A stretch of DNA of 64,000 nt from Mongoliibacter ruber (GTDB taxonomy: Bacteria; Bacteroidota; Bacteroidia; Cytophagales; Cyclobacteriaceae), in the NCBI RefSeq assembly GCF_003003005.1, contig NZ_PVTR01000003.1, positions 44,704 through 108,703 on the forward strand. The letters run 5' to 3'. The notes under the pieces are model-generated. The model was not told the origin of the DNA, did not search any database, and saw nothing but the letters and a program-made list of their open reading frames with translations. Shown here one piece after another: positions 38,000 through 47,489 of the stretch. The position numbers and the translations under genes are program-made. How positions within the stretch are numbered: position 1 is the stretch's first letter; each line of letters begins with the position of its first letter.

Positions 38000-38806
38000 A
38001 TGATTAATTTCCCAAATGCTAAAATCAATCTAGGACTTTACATAACAAGTAAAAGAAAGGATGGGTACCATAATCTGGAAACTTGTATGGTGTCAGTGCC
38101 ATTGTATGATGCTTTGGAAATGATCCCTGCAAAAAAGATGATATTTGAATGTACGGGATTACCTATTCCCGGAAATAGTAAGGGTAACCTGATCCTTAAG
38201 GCATATCAACTGCTGAAAAAGGATTTCAATGACCTCCCTCCTGTACATATACACCTGCATAAAAATATACCAATGGGAGCTGGACTTGGTGGGGGTTCTG
38301 CTGATGCAGCTTTTGCCCTCAACCTGATGAATCAATTGTTTGACTTGTACCTAGAGGATTGGTTCTTGGAGGAATATGCCGCCAAACTTGGCAGTGACTG
38401 CGCTTTTTTCATTCAAAACAGGGCCAAAATAGCTACAGGAAGGGGCGAAATACTGGAACCTATTGATTTGGCTCTGAATGGCAAACACGTTTTGATCATC
38501 AACCCAAATATCCATATTGGCACAAAAGAAGCCTATGCTGGCGTGACACCTAAGGCAGCTCCGATTGATCTTAGAGAAGTCCTAGCTGATAGACAACGAT
38601 GGAAGAATGAATTAGTCAATGATTTTGAAGCAAGCATTTTCCCCAAATATCCTGAGATCGGTGATATCAAAAACCAACTTTATGATATGGGCGCTTTTTA
38701 TGCTGCCATGTCAGGGTCAGGGTCTACTGTTTTTGGGTTATTTGATAAAAAACCTGTAAAACAGGATTGGGGAAAAGAATATTTTGTCTTTGAAGGGGTG
38801 CTTTGA
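38000..38806 (+). CDS. ispE: 4-diphosphocytidyl-2-C-methyl-D-erythritol kinase
   Basis: This 268-residue GHMP kinase phosphorylates CDP-methylerythritol in the non-mevalonate isoprenoid pathway. FPNAKINLGLYITSKRKDGY is the opening motif, NIPMGAGLGGGSADAAFALN the ATP loop, and GAFYAAMSGSGSTVFGLF the third GHMP motif. Length is slightly short but typical for Bacteroidota. It is divergent from the ilv operon. Confidence 0.95.
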   Translation: MINFPNAKINLGLYITSKRKDGYHNLETCMVSVPLYDALEMIPAKKMIFECTGLPIPGNSKGNLILKAYQLLKKDFNDLPPVHIHLHKNIPMGAGLGGGSADAAFALNLMNQLFDLYLEDWFLEEYAAKLGSDCAFFIQNRAKIATGRGEILEPIDLALNGKHVLIINPNIHIGTKEAYAGVTPKAAPIDLREVLADRQRWKNELVNDFEASIFPKYPEIGDIKNQLYDMGAFYAAMSGSGSTVFGLFDKKPVKQDWGKEYFVFEGVL

Positions 38807-38815
38807 AAAATTACT

Positions 38816-38969
38816 AATATGCTTATCCGCAATCATGCCACTAATCAATTAAACGAGGATTTATTGGCAAACGGATACTAATAGAAATTGGATATTTATA
38901 GATATTGGTTCGAAATCACAGGTTAATTCTATTATTTAGATTTTACTGGTATGAAAGCGGATATACATA
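38816..38969 (-). repeat. MITE-like element, copy 3, with possible target duplication
   Basis: The ends read ATGCTTATCCGC and GCGGATATACAT, imperfect terminal inverted repeats. AATTACT stands directly before (38809-38815) and at the right edge (38969-38975), as a 7-base target-site duplication would. There is no coding capacity. It fills the gap between convergent ispE and the DMT transporter gene. Confidence 0.8.
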
Positions 38970-39082
38970 ATTACTCATCTAAGTTGTTATTATTGAATGA
39001 AGTACACCGTCTTCCCTTTTGAGGCAACTATTGCAGAATACAAGACCTTACACCGCTCCAAAATTTGAATCTAAAACCATCC

Positions 39083-40003
39083 TCAAGCCCTCAGAAGATT
39101 ATTCCCCTTGGCTTTTCTCCTTTGATAATAATTATAAACCGGATAAATCAGCACAGAAATCAGGATGATCAAAGTCCCGATGTAAAAACCTCCTGACATT
39201 TGCTCCTTATCCCCAAAAATCAATACCGCTAACACAATCCCGTACACAGGTTCCAAATTGATCGTAAGGTTGACCGCAAAGGCCGTAATCCTCCGCATCA
39301 ATTCCACAGAGACCGAAAAAGCATACACAGTACATACACCCCCCAGCAAAAACAACCAAAGCCAATCCAAACCTACCGGCATCAAATTCAAACCATTCTC
39401 CGCAAAGAAAATGGCGTAAATCGGCATCAGGATAACTGCAAATAGGCAGGCCCCCATCATCTCATACAAGGTGAGGATATATGGACTATGCCGCTTGGTC
39501 AGCCTGCCATTGATGACAGTAAATACAGCACTCAAAAAAGCTGAACCTACTGCCATGAGTAAGCCCAACCAATAATTCAATTCAAATCTGAAAATCACGT
39601 ATAGGCCAGATATCACCATCAGACCCAAAAATATTTCGAAAGGCTTTACTTTACTGCGATTGGCCAGGGGCTCTACAAATGCTGTCCATAAGGAGGTAGT
39701 AGCCATACCCGCAAGGCATACTGATGCGGTAGATACCCTAGCTGCCCAAAAAAACAAAATCCAGTGTAGGGAAATGATAAAACCTGTACCGATTATTTTG
39801 ATCAACTCTGAACGAGAAACTCTGATTGATTTTTTCTTTACTAAAAATAAAAAACCCAGTAATAATGATGCAATAAGGGTTCTATAAAACACTACCTCTA
39901 GTGAGGGAATACTGATCAAAAGGCCCAAAATAGCTGTAAAACCCCAGATCAGCACAATGAAATGCAGCAATAAATAATCCTTGACAGAGGCTTCAGTAGA
40001 CAT
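39083..40003 (-). CDS. EamA/DMT-family transporter
   Basis: This 306-residue inner-membrane protein has about ten hydrophobic helices in two similar halves, the drug/metabolite transporter layout. LHFIVLIWGFTAILGLLISI and EVVFYRTLIASLLLGF open the first half, and NLEPVYGIVLAVLIFGDKEQ is the conserved end of the second. It usually exports amino acids or other metabolites; the substrate is unknown. Its ATG overlaps the lptF stop codon (TAATG). Confidence 0.92.
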   Translation of the reverse strand: MSTEASVKDYLLLHFIVLIWGFTAILGLLISIPSLEVVFYRTLIASLLLGFLFLVKKKSIRVSRSELIKIIGTGFIISLHWILFFWAARVSTASVCLAGMATTSLWTAFVEPLANRSKVKPFEIFLGLMVISGLYVIFRFELNYWLGLLMAVGSAFLSAVFTVINGRLTKRHSPYILTLYEMMGACLFAVILMPIYAIFFAENGLNLMPVGLDWLWLFLLGGVCTVYAFSVSVELMRRITAFAVNLTINLEPVYGIVLAVLIFGDKEQMSGGFYIGTLIILISVLIYPVYNYYQRRKAKGNNLLRA

Positions 40004-41076
40004 TAACGTGGGACTGTTTTGTATAAGACTAGACCCGTAATCGCAAAAACGATATTGGGAATCCAGAGTGAAAGTATGGGATATGCCGAACCAGCCTCTG
40101 CAAAAGTCCGGGCCAGCAAGAACATGATGATGTAAACAAAGGCCAATAAAAACCCTAACGCAATCTGAAAACCTGAGCCTCCCCGGGTTTTTCTAGAGGC
40201 AACTATCACCCCAATAAAAGTCAATAGCACAGCGGCAAATGGAGACATGTAGCGGACGTACTTTTCTATTTTGTAATAGTTGACATTGTCTGCGCCTCGC
40301 TCTTCCAATATTTGTATTTGCCTGTTGAGGTCAGGTAATTTCAAGGTTTCATGGTGATTGGAAGGCAAGTCAAAATCATCCGGTGTGATAGAAAGCAGGG
40401 TATCCAAAGTCTCCCCAACCGAGTACTTTTCACCCCATTCTTCCAATTCCCGCAAACGCCAATTTCTCAATTGCCAGGAATTAATGGCCGTATCCCAAAC
40501 AATTCTGTCTGCGGAAAGCTTGGCAATCAACTGTCCATCACGGATCTGTTCCAATGTAAAACTATACCCGGTGTTACCAGAAGTATAATACCTCGAAATA
40601 TAGGCATAGACATCAGGAGCTACTTTGACATGGATATTAGTTTCTGTGTAAAACTTCTCTTCATCCAGCCAGCGGGATTTAAATTCGGTCACACCTGCCG
40701 TAGCACCTGGAAGCACCCATCCATTGAGCAAAAAAGCTGCTGCTCCTATTAAAGAAGCTCCTATAAAGAAAGGAACCAGCATCCGCATAAAACTTGTACC
40801 ACTGCTGAGTATGGCGACTATTTCGGTCCTGCCTGCCATTTTGGAAGTAATAAAAATTACCGATATAAAGACCGTAATCGGAGTGAGCAAATTATTGAGG
40901 TATAGCCCATAATTCCCCAAATAGATCATGATCTCCGTGGCAGGAACCTGATTTCTGATAAACTTGTCATTCTTTTCGGTAAAGTCTAGTACCAAAACAA
41001 TAAGGATCAGCATCAAAACCACAAAAAAGTAGGTTTTGAGGAAATCCTTAATGATCAATTTATCGAGAATCTTCAT
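40003..41076 (-). CDS. LptF/LptG-family LPS export permease
   Basis: This 357-residue protein has transmembrane segments at both ends (about 15-37, 53-75, 98-120 and 280-350) and a central periplasmic beta-jellyroll domain. LDKLIIKDFLKTYFFVVLML is the typical opening, and SKMAGRTEIVAILSSGTSFM the coupling-helix region. It extracts lipopolysaccharide from the inner membrane together with LptB, which is not in the window. It is sandwiched between tgt and the DMT gene with almost no spacing, so it is one operon. Confidence 0.92.
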   Translation of the reverse strand: MKILDKLIIKDFLKTYFFVVLMLILIVLVLDFTEKNDKFIRNQVPATEIMIYLGNYGLYLNNLLTPITVFISVIFITSKMAGRTEIVAILSSGTSFMRMLVPFFIGASLIGAAAFLLNGWVLPGATAGVTEFKSRWLDEEKFYTETNIHVKVAPDVYAYISRYYTSGNTGYSFTLEQIRDGQLIAKLSADRIVWDTAINSWQLRNWRLRELEEWGEKYSVGETLDTLLSITPDDFDLPSNHHETLKLPDLNRQIQILEERGADNVNYYKIEKYVRYMSPFAAVLLTFIGVIVASRKTRGGSGFQIALGFLLAFVYIIMFLLARTFAEAGSAYPILSLWIPNIVFAITGLVLYKTVPR

Positions 41077-41077
41077 T

Positions 41078-42208
41078 TTAAAGTCTTCTGCTTACTTTTT
41101 CTACCATCTGATTCTTCCAAACGGCAAAATCACCTGCAATGATATGTTCTCTTGCCTGCGTCACCAGCCAAAGGTAAAAACTTAGGTTATGTATACTGGC
41201 AATCTGTGCTGCCAATATTTCTTTAGAAATGACCAAGTGCCTTAAATATGCTTTGGAATAAAATGAGCTTACATAAGAATTGATGTGCGGGTCAATTGGG
41301 CTAAAATCATCTTTCCACTTTTCATTTCTCATGTTCATAATACCTTCAGAAGTGAAAAGCATGCCATTTCTGGCATTTCTTGTAGGCATTACGCAGTCAA
41401 ACATATCTACACCCAGAGCAATACCTTCCAGGATATTGGCCGGAGTACCTACCCCCATCAGATAGCGTGGCTTATCCGCTGGAAGAATATCAGTGACCAT
41501 ATCCGTCATTTCGTACATATCCTCTACTGGTTCTCCTACAGATAGACCACCAATAGCATTCCCTTCCCTATCGCATGAAGCCACGAATTCTGCAGATTGC
41601 CTTCTAAGGTCTTTGAACACACTTCCCTGAACTATTGGAAACAAGGCCTGACTGTAACCATATTTACCTTCAGTAGTATCAAACCTTTGGATACACCTCT
41701 TGAGCCAACGATGGGTTAGTTCCATTGAATTTCTGGCGTAATCGTGTGTACAAGGATATGGGGGGCACTCATCAAATGCCATGATGATATCCGCTCCAAT
41801 GATCCTTTGGATGTCCATCACTCCCTCGGGACTGAAAAGGTGTTTTGATCCATCTATATGCGATTTGAAAACAGCCCCTTCCTCAGTAAGCTTCCTGTTT
41901 TCGGCTAAAGAAAAAACCTGATATCCACCAGAGTCTGTCAAAATTGGCTTAGACCAACCGTTGAATTTATGTAAACCACCTGCCCTTTCCAGTATATCAA
42001 GTCCTGGTCTTAGGTACAAATGGTAGGTATTGCCTAATATAATCTGGGCTTTGACATCATATGTCAACTCTCTTTGATGCACGGCCTTTACAGAACCCGC
42101 TGTACCCACGGGCATAAAAATAGGGGTTGCGATATCCCCGTGATCTGTTTTGATTACACCTGCCCTTGCTTTACTCTTTGGGTCAGTAGCTTCTAAATTG
42201 AATTTCAT
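41078..42208 (-). CDS. tgt: tRNA-guanine transglycosylase (queuine/preQ1)
   Basis: This 376-residue enzyme inserts preQ1 at G34 of GUN tRNAs. LTDSGGYQVFSLAENRKLTE (base Asp92), VQGSVFKDLRRQSAEF, GGLSVGEP and GVDMFDCVMPTRNARNG (nucleophile Asp271) are present. The zinc motif CxCxxC...C of most bacterial enzymes is gone: that segment reads DPHINSYVSSFYSKAYLRHL with no Cys; the later His (ASIHNLSFY) remains. This is typical, as I recall, of Bacteroidota enzymes. Confidence 0.95.
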   Translation of the reverse strand: MKFNLEATDPKSKARAGVIKTDHGDIATPIFMPVGTAGSVKAVHQRELTYDVKAQIILGNTYHLYLRPGLDILERAGGLHKFNGWSKPILTDSGGYQVFSLAENRKLTEEGAVFKSHIDGSKHLFSPEGVMDIQRIIGADIIMAFDECPPYPCTHDYARNSMELTHRWLKRCIQRFDTTEGKYGYSQALFPIVQGSVFKDLRRQSAEFVASCDREGNAIGGLSVGEPVEDMYEMTDMVTDILPADKPRYLMGVGTPANILEGIALGVDMFDCVMPTRNARNGMLFTSEGIMNMRNEKWKDDFSPIDPHINSYVSSFYSKAYLRHLVISKEILAAQIASIHNLSFYLWLVTQAREHIIAGDFAVWKNQMVEKVSRRL

Positions 42209-42299
42209 GAACTGTTTTCTTCACAACTCCATAAATATTAGAGAGTTGTTAATTTTTTCCTTAATTGAGGGACAAAAATATAAGCTTATTCTTAAATGA

Positions 42300-43478
42300 A
42301 TGCTCAAATTGCTTATATATTTGTTTGTTAAACTGATTCAGATGTTATTAGATATTTTGTGGATTGTATTTCTACTTGCGCTGGGCGTACAACTATTTTA
42401 TATTTTAATCATTTTTGGAAGAATATCTTTTTTTTACCGAAGTAAAATTTCTTCAGGTCAAAGCAACCAAGAGGGTGTCACTGTCATAGTAGCGGCGCAT
42501 AATGAAAAAGAAAATCTAAAAAAACTCATCCCGATACTTTGTGAACAGAATTACCCGAATTATGATGTAATGATCATCAACGACAGATCCAATGATGGCA
42601 CCAAAGGTCTCTTGGAGGAAATGATGTCCAAGTACCCCAAGCTGAGGACTGTCACCATCCAATACACCCCAGATCATGTCACTGCAAAAAAATATGCACT
42701 TACCCTTGGTATCAAAGTAGCCAAAAATGACGTCCTGTTGTTGACAGACGCTGATTGCCTTCCGCAGTCAGACAAATGGATCAGTCGTATGACAGCACCG
42801 ATAAGAGTAGACAAAAAAACATTTGCACTGGGTTTCTCCCAATACAGTCAAGGTAAAGGGATTCTAAATAGCTGGATCCAATTCGAAACCCTTTGGACAG
42901 GCTTACAATACATATCCTTCGCCCTATGGAAGTCCCCATTTATGGGAGTTGGCCGTAACCTTAGTTACCGAAAAAGTTTTTTTATGGAGAAAAAGGCATT
43001 CAAGGGCTTATGGCATATAGAGTGTGGGGATGATGACCTTTTTGTCAATCAATACGCATCAGGAAACAATACCGCCGTAGTCGTGGACCCAGAAAGCATA
43101 ACCATCAGTACACCCAAAACTACTTGGAGCGCATATTTCACACAAAAAAAGAGACATTTTCACGCAGGAAAATATTACAAGTCAAGTGATAAACAGAAAA
43201 TTGGACTGTATTCATTTTCTCACCTGCTTTTTTGGACTATAGGTATTTCTTTACTGGTTATTTTGGGAATAGAGCAGAAATGGGAACATTTTGCGATAAT
43301 TTTAGGTATAATTATTGTCCGTTCTATATTGCTCACATCGGTATTTACTTCTGCAAGAAAAAAGCTCGAGGGAAAGTCAAACATGTTCTGGACAGGTTTC
43401 TTCGACCTTATGTATATCGGTTACTTTTGGATCGTAGGAGCATTTGGATACCAATCAAAGAAAGTTAGATGGAAATAA
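42300..43478 (+). CDS. membrane-anchored family 2 glycosyltransferase
   Basis: This 392-residue protein has an N-terminal membrane helix (residues about 15-43), a GT-A domain VTVIVAAHNEKENLKKLIPI with DxD-type LLTDADCLPQSDKW, and QKKRHFHAGKYYKSSDKQK as the acceptor-side motif, then about three C-terminal helices. It is similar to polysaccharide-synthesis transferases. It probably builds an envelope glycan; the sugar is not predictable. The last 10 bases overlap the next gene. Confidence 0.88.
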   Translation: MLKLLIYLFVKLIQMLLDILWIVFLLALGVQLFYILIIFGRISFFYRSKISSGQSNQEGVTVIVAAHNEKENLKKLIPILCEQNYPNYDVMIINDRSNDGTKGLLEEMMSKYPKLRTVTIQYTPDHVTAKKYALTLGIKVAKNDVLLLTDADCLPQSDKWISRMTAPIRVDKKTFALGFSQYSQGKGILNSWIQFETLWTGLQYISFALWKSPFMGVGRNLSYRKSFFMEKKAFKGLWHIECGDDDLFVNQYASGNNTAVVVDPESITISTPKTTWSAYFTQKKRHFHAGKYYKSSDKQKIGLYSFSHLLFWTIGISLLVILGIEQKWEHFAIILGIIIVRSILLTSVFTSARKKLEGKSNMFWTGFFDLMYIGYFWIVGAFGYQSKKVRWK

Positions 43479-44080
43479 ACGAACGAGGATTTTCAAAAAA
43501 GGCATTAGAAGATTTTGAATTGATTGACAAAGCTGTCATCGATCAAGACCAACAAGCCTATGCCACTTTGATGAAGCGGTATAAAAAGGCCGTATATTTT
43601 ATGATCTTAAAAATGATCAGGGATGCCGATGATGCTGATGACCTCACCATGGAAGCTTTTGCAAAGGCTTTCAAAAACCTCCATCGCTTTAAAAAAGATT
43701 ATACCTTTAGTACATGGTTGTTTAGGATAGCGACCAATAACACCATTGACTTTATCCGGAAAAAGAAACTCAAAACCATGAGTCTCAACACCACCCTAAG
43801 TGATGATGGTGGTAATGCCGTGACCATCGACGTAGAGGATGATGACAACAATCCACAGGATGAATTCATCAAGTCCCAGCGGAAGGAAATGGTGAGGATT
43901 TTTGTAGACAAATTGCCAGACAAGTATCGAAGGCTCGTCGAATTGCGCTATTTCCAGGAGTTGTCCTATGAAGAAATTGCGCAGGAACTTGAAAAACCTC
44001 TTGGAACGGTCAAAGCACAGTTGCACAGGTCACGGGAATTGCTTTCTGAAATAGCTGCGGGGAAAAAGAAACATATCTGA
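43469..44080 (+). CDS. ECF-type RNA polymerase sigma factor
   Basis: This 203-residue protein has sigma region 2 (AYATLMKRYKKAVYFMILKM, DDLTMEAFAKAFKNLHRF, FSTWLFRIATNNTIDFIRKK) and region 4 (LPDKYRRLVELRYFQELSYE, EEIAQELEKPLGTVKAQLHR). No anti-sigma gene follows. It overlaps the glycosyltransferase gene by 10 bases, so the two are co-transcribed. Its regulon is unknown. Confidence 0.92.
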   Translation: MEINERGFSKKALEDFELIDKAVIDQDQQAYATLMKRYKKAVYFMILKMIRDADDADDLTMEAFAKAFKNLHRFKKDYTFSTWLFRIATNNTIDFIRKKKLKTMSLNTTLSDDGGNAVTIDVEDDDNNPQDEFIKSQRKEMVRIFVDKLPDKYRRLVELRYFQELSYEEIAQELEKPLGTVKAQLHRSRELLSEIAAGKKKHI

Positions 44081-44131
44081 TCAATCACAATAAACTTGGA
44101 GGGCTGTAGTGCTTAAGTTCTGAAATAAATC

Positions 44132-44698
44132 TTATAAAAACAGCTTTTTATCCCTTATGTACTCCTCTACCGCTGTGGGGATTAAATATTTTACTGATTT
44201 TCCCTTCCTGATAGTTTTTCTGATAAAAGTCGCTGAAATATCCATTAGCGGGGCTTCCACAAACCTTACATTGGGATGGTTAAATTCTGGAGAAGAGCCC
44301 GGACGGGGATAGACATACAGTCCGTAATTTTCCAAAATCACTTCATGATTTTTCCATTTGTGGAAGTGAGTGAGGTTGTCAGCACCTACGATCAACTTGA
44401 ATGTATGGTCGGGATATTTTTCTGATAGGTAGGTGAGGGTATCAACTGTGTAACTTGGCCTGGGCATATGGAACTCCACGTCAGTAACCCTAAAATAAAA
44501 ATGATCGGCGATGGCGAGCTCTACCATCTTATGCCGATCAAATTCATGCAGTAAGGTTTTTTGCTTTTTGAAGGGGTTCTGAGGACTAACCACAAACCAC
44601 ACTTCGTCAAGGTCTGTCTGATCCTGCATCACATTGGCTATCACGAGATGTCCTATGTGAACAGGATTAAAAGATCCAAAAAATAAACCTATTTTCAA
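44132..44698 (-). CDS. nadD: nicotinate-nucleotide adenylyltransferase
   Basis: This 188-residue enzyme makes deamido-NAD from NaMN. LFFGSFNPVHIGHLVIANVM is the nucleotidyltransferase motif (HIGH), and DISATFIRKTIRKGKSVKYL the second one. It lies 12 bases after gmk, at the end of the sigma/anti-sigma/gmk/nadD run. Confidence 0.95.
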   Translation of the reverse strand: MKIGLFFGSFNPVHIGHLVIANVMQDQTDLDEVWFVVSPQNPFKKQKTLLHEFDRHKMVELAIADHFYFRVTDVEFHMPRPSYTVDTLTYLSEKYPDHTFKLIVGADNLTHFHKWKNHEVILENYGLYVYPRPGSSPEFNHPNVRFVEAPLMDISATFIRKTIRKGKSVKYLIPTAVEEYIRDKKLFL

Positions 44699-44710
44699 AG
44701 CGATTGTTTT

Positions 44711-45283
44711 TTATTTGGATAAGAAATCACCCACTAATTTTTCTGCAGTCTCAAAGGAATGCTGCATATTGTCATTAAGAATTGTGACATCAAATTGATC
44801 TTCGAATGTAGCTTCAAACTTAGCTTTGTACAACCTCCTGGACAAACTTTCCTCTGTTTCTGTCCCTCTATCTTTCAACCTATCATGAAGCACCTCCATG
44901 GAGGGCACTTTGACATATATCGCAAGGGCCTTGTCTCCAAAATATTTTTTAAGATTTACACCTCCTTTGACATCAACATCAAAAATCACATGCTTACCTT
45001 CATCCCAAAGTCGCTGAATTTCTTCTTTTAAGGTGCCGTAAAAATTACCTTCATAGACTTCTTCCCATTCAATGAAGGCATTTGTATCAATTTTTTGCTT
45101 AAACTCTTCTGGAGTCAAAAAATAATAATCCTTTCCATTTTCTTCAGTTCTGCCACGCTTATCACGCGTAGATGCTGAGATTGAAAACCCTAGGTTGGGG
45201 AATTTTTGAATCAAGTGCCTGACGATCGTAGTTTTTCCCGAACCAGATGGGGCTGAAAAAATAATTGCTTTTCCTGAGGACAT
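44711..45283 (-). CDS. gmk: guanylate kinase
   Basis: This 190-residue kinase converts GMP to [23 protein letters not shown] (P-loop), [20 protein letters not shown] (GMP site) and [20 protein letters not shown] are diagnostic. It lies four bases after the anti-sigma-like gene. It is housekeeping, but placed in an operon headed by an ECF sigma factor. Confidence 0.96.
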   Translation of the reverse strand: MSSGKAIIFSAPSGSGKTTIVRHLIQKFPNLGFSISASTRDKRGRTEENGKDYYFLTPEEFKQKIDTNAFIEWEEVYEGNFYGTLKEEIQRLWDEGKHVIFDVDVKGGVNLKKYFGDKALAIYVKVPSMEVLHDRLKDRGTETEESLSRRLYKAKFEATFEDQFDVTILNDNMQHSFETAEKLVGDFLSK

Positions 45284-45287
45284 GTGT

Positions 45288-45560
45288 TTACTTAATTTCC
45301 TGGATTTTTTCTCTTATGTTGGCGATTAGTTCCGCTGGCGTACTCTGCTTGGTACATTTTGTTTTCAGCACTTCCCTTATGGCCTGTTCTAGGTGGTAAT
45401 GCTCAAAACATGGGGCACATTTTGCAAGCTTCTCATCCATTACCTCCTTTGAATTTGGGAGATTTTCACCGTCCAAGATACTCTCCAAAAGTTGAAAGCA
45501 TTTGCTGACATCCTGACACGTTAATTTCCTTTCTCCGGACGCTGCTGACTTATTATCCAT
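45288..45560 (-). CDS. putative anti-sigma factor (RsrA-like, degenerate zinc site)
   Basis: This 90-residue protein has Cys15 and Cys21, then [20 protein letters not shown] and a later KTKCTK. This resembles the zinc-binding anti-sigma (ZAS/RsrA) pattern H-x3-C-x2-C, but the His position is Lys (KLAKCAPC), so zinc binding may be lost or altered. It is the gene directly after the ECF sigma factor (74-base gap), as expected for its partner. The family call is by pattern only. Confidence 0.65.
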   Translation of the reverse strand: MDNKSAASGERKLTCQDVSKCFQLLESILDGENLPNSKEVMDEKLAKCAPCFEHYHLEQAIREVLKTKCTKQSTPAELIANIREKIQEIK

Positions 45561-45634
45561 TTTACTTGATTAATTTACACTTGTAATTTCTCTTCATATT
45601 CGATTCTACTGATGAATCACATTCCAATGAAGTT

Positions 45635-46234
45635 TTATTCATCTTCGTCTTCATCTGTTTTGTAACCCATGTTCTGTGCATAGGAACGCAGTTTTTCTTT
45701 CAATAAGTTCCTTGCCCTGTGGAGCCTTGACCTTACAGTTCCGATAGGTATGTCAAGGATTTTAGCCATTTCTTCGTATGTAAATCCTTCCAAATCACAG
45801 AGGATGATCACTGTCCGGAAATCTACCGCCAAGCTATTGAGTGCATTTGAAATCTCATCACCCAGCATATCTTTGACAGCATCGACCCTCAAATCTGTAG
45901 TGATACCGTAATCAACATCATCGGAGTTGTAATAAGTTTCAACATCCTGATAATCAACTTTAGCAGGTTGCTTGCTCTTCTTACGGTAGTCGTTGATGAA
46001 GGAGTTTTTCAGGATTCGAAACAGCCATGCCTTGGCATTGGTTCCTTGCTCAAAGGAATTGATAAAACGGTAAGCCTTGAGGTAAGTGTCCTGTACCAGG
46101 TCCTTGGCATCATCTTCGTCAAAAGTTAATCTGTAGCCAAAGTTGTACATAGAATCTATGTGCGGCATAAATTCATTATCAAATATATTGTTCTTTTCCT
46201 GATCGGAATATTTTTTTCTTTGCACTTCAGACAT
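45635..46234 (-). CDS. ECF-type RNA polymerase sigma factor (RpoE/SigR-like)
   Basis: This 199-residue protein starts at ATG 46234 (MSEVQRKKYSDQ). Region 2 is MYNFGYRLTFDEDDAKDLVQ with AWLFRILKNSFINDYRKKSK; region 4 is TVIILCDLEGFTYEEMAKIL and IPIGTVRSRLHRARNLLKEK. The tail is acidic (YKTDEDEDE). With the following Cys-rich gene it resembles the SigR/RsrA redox-response pair, though the partner's zinc site is incomplete. Confidence 0.93.
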   Translation of the reverse strand: MSEVQRKKYSDQEKNNIFDNEFMPHIDSMYNFGYRLTFDEDDAKDLVQDTYLKAYRFINSFEQGTNAKAWLFRILKNSFINDYRKKSKQPAKVDYQDVETYYNSDDVDYGITTDLRVDAVKDMLGDEISNALNSLAVDFRTVIILCDLEGFTYEEMAKILDIPIGTVRSRLHRARNLLKEKLRSYAQNMGYKTDEDEDE

Positions 46235-46353
46235 AAGCTTCAAAAGTAATCAAAGGGTCAATTTATCACTAATTTTTTTGAATAAAGTCGAGGCTTTTGG
46301 CTTATTTTGACCTTTTATATTCCTAAGGCTACAGGCAAAAGCCAGCTTTCTTT

Positions 46354-47202
46354 ATGTTTATTTTCAAAATACTATCCTTATTCCCACTGTGGTCACTGTA
46401 TTTATTGACTGATATGGTATACCTTTTGGGGTATTTTGTAATCGGTTACAGAAAAAAAATAATCTTCAAAAACATAAGAGAGGCCTTTCCGCAAAAATCT
46501 GAAAAGGAAGTAGAGACTATTGCCAAAAAATTTTTCAGAAACTTGACTGACTCCTTTGCCGAAATCATCAAATCCTACAGTATTTCAGCCCAAGACCTGG
46601 ACAATAGAGTAAAAATCATCAATCACCATCTGGTCACTCAGGCAATTGAAGACGGACAGGTGATTATTGGCCTTCAAGGCCACTTTTTCAACTGGGAATG
46701 GCATCTATTGCAAATGACTGCCAATATTGAAAAAAGGTGTGATGTTGTCTATGCCAAGGTGAGTAACCCTTTTTTTGAGAAGCTAATGATGACCATCCGT
46801 ACCAGATTTGGGGTTGACATGGTAGAAAAAGAAGCTTTTCAGCGCGATTTCCTAAAAAAGAGAAACCTGCCAAGATTAATAGTCCTAGCAGCAGATCAAA
46901 GACCAGGTAACCGTGATATTCGGTATTGGACCAAATTTATGAACAGGGAAACGGCATTTTTTGAAGGAGCTGAAAAACTGGCAAAAAGGTTCAAACACCC
47001 CGTCATCTATGCCCATGTCCACAAACCAAAAAGGGGACACTATGTTTTTACCTATGAAATAATGGACCAGCCTCCCTATGAAGGTAATCCAGATCATAGC
47101 ATCACGGATAGGTTTATTCATTTGTTGGAAGCCAATATCAGAGAACAACCCGAAACTTACCTATGGAGTCATAATAGATGGAAATGGAAAAAGGGTGATT
47201 AG
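46354..47202 (+). CDS. lipid A biosynthesis acyltransferase (LpxL/HtrB family)
   Basis: This 282-residue inner-membrane enzyme has an N-terminal hydrophobic segment (residues 1-30). IIGLQGHFFNWEWHLLQM carries the HxxxxE catalytic motif, and AADQRPGNRDIRYWTKFM and ETAFFEGAEKLAKRFKHPVI are conserved blocks. It adds a secondary acyl chain to lipid A or a related lipid; an ornithine-lipid-type role is less likely. The following 287-base gap has no convincing gene. Confidence 0.9.
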   Translation: MFIFKILSLFPLWSLYLLTDMVYLLGYFVIGYRKKIIFKNIREAFPQKSEKEVETIAKKFFRNLTDSFAEIIKSYSISAQDLDNRVKIINHHLVTQAIEDGQVIIGLQGHFFNWEWHLLQMTANIEKRCDVVYAKVSNPFFEKLMMTIRTRFGVDMVEKEAFQRDFLKKRNLPRLIVLAADQRPGNRDIRYWTKFMNRETAFFEGAEKLAKRFKHPVIYAHVHKPKRGHYVFTYEIMDQPPYEGNPDHSITDRFIHLLEANIREQPETYLWSHNRWKWKKGD

Positions 47203-47458
47203 GCGCTGGGAATAAGGCTTAAAAATGACTACTATAGATTCTATCATCAAACTGAGTAAGCTAGCGACTATTGACAATGATCTAATCTTAGGGATATTAG
47301 GGGCTTTAAGTCAAAGGGAAATAAATCAGGTAAATGTTGGTTTAAAGTAAATTTTTGAACTGGTATAATTTTTTGCAGCAACATTTAAGAAAAATTCCAA
47401 AAAGAAAAGAACTCAATTAATTTCTTTCTCCAAACTCTCTCATCCATCTCAAAATCCC

Positions 47459-47466
47459 TAAATTTG
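47459..47466 (+). promoter_or_regulatory. -7 element of the helicase gene
   Basis: TAAATTTG is a perfect TAnnTTTG match, 23 bases before the ATG at 47490. No good -33 partner is seen. Confidence 0.4.
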
Positions 47467-47489
47467 ACTTTTGTTGGTAAATTAAGCGC

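Noticed and set aside
38998..39069. short frame beginning MKYTVFPFEATIAEYK
   Set aside because: It has only about 23 codons, next to a MITE-like element; it could be a gene remnant but cannot be shown.
40003..41076. frameshift or pseudogene at the lptF/DMT junction
   Set aside because: The one-base overlap is a normal TAATG stop-start arrangement and both proteins are full length.
47225..47350. 41-codon frame after the lipid A acyltransferase gene
   Set aside because: It starts with ATG and ends cleanly, but the peptide has no family resemblance and the codon use is unremarkable; support is too thin to call a gene.
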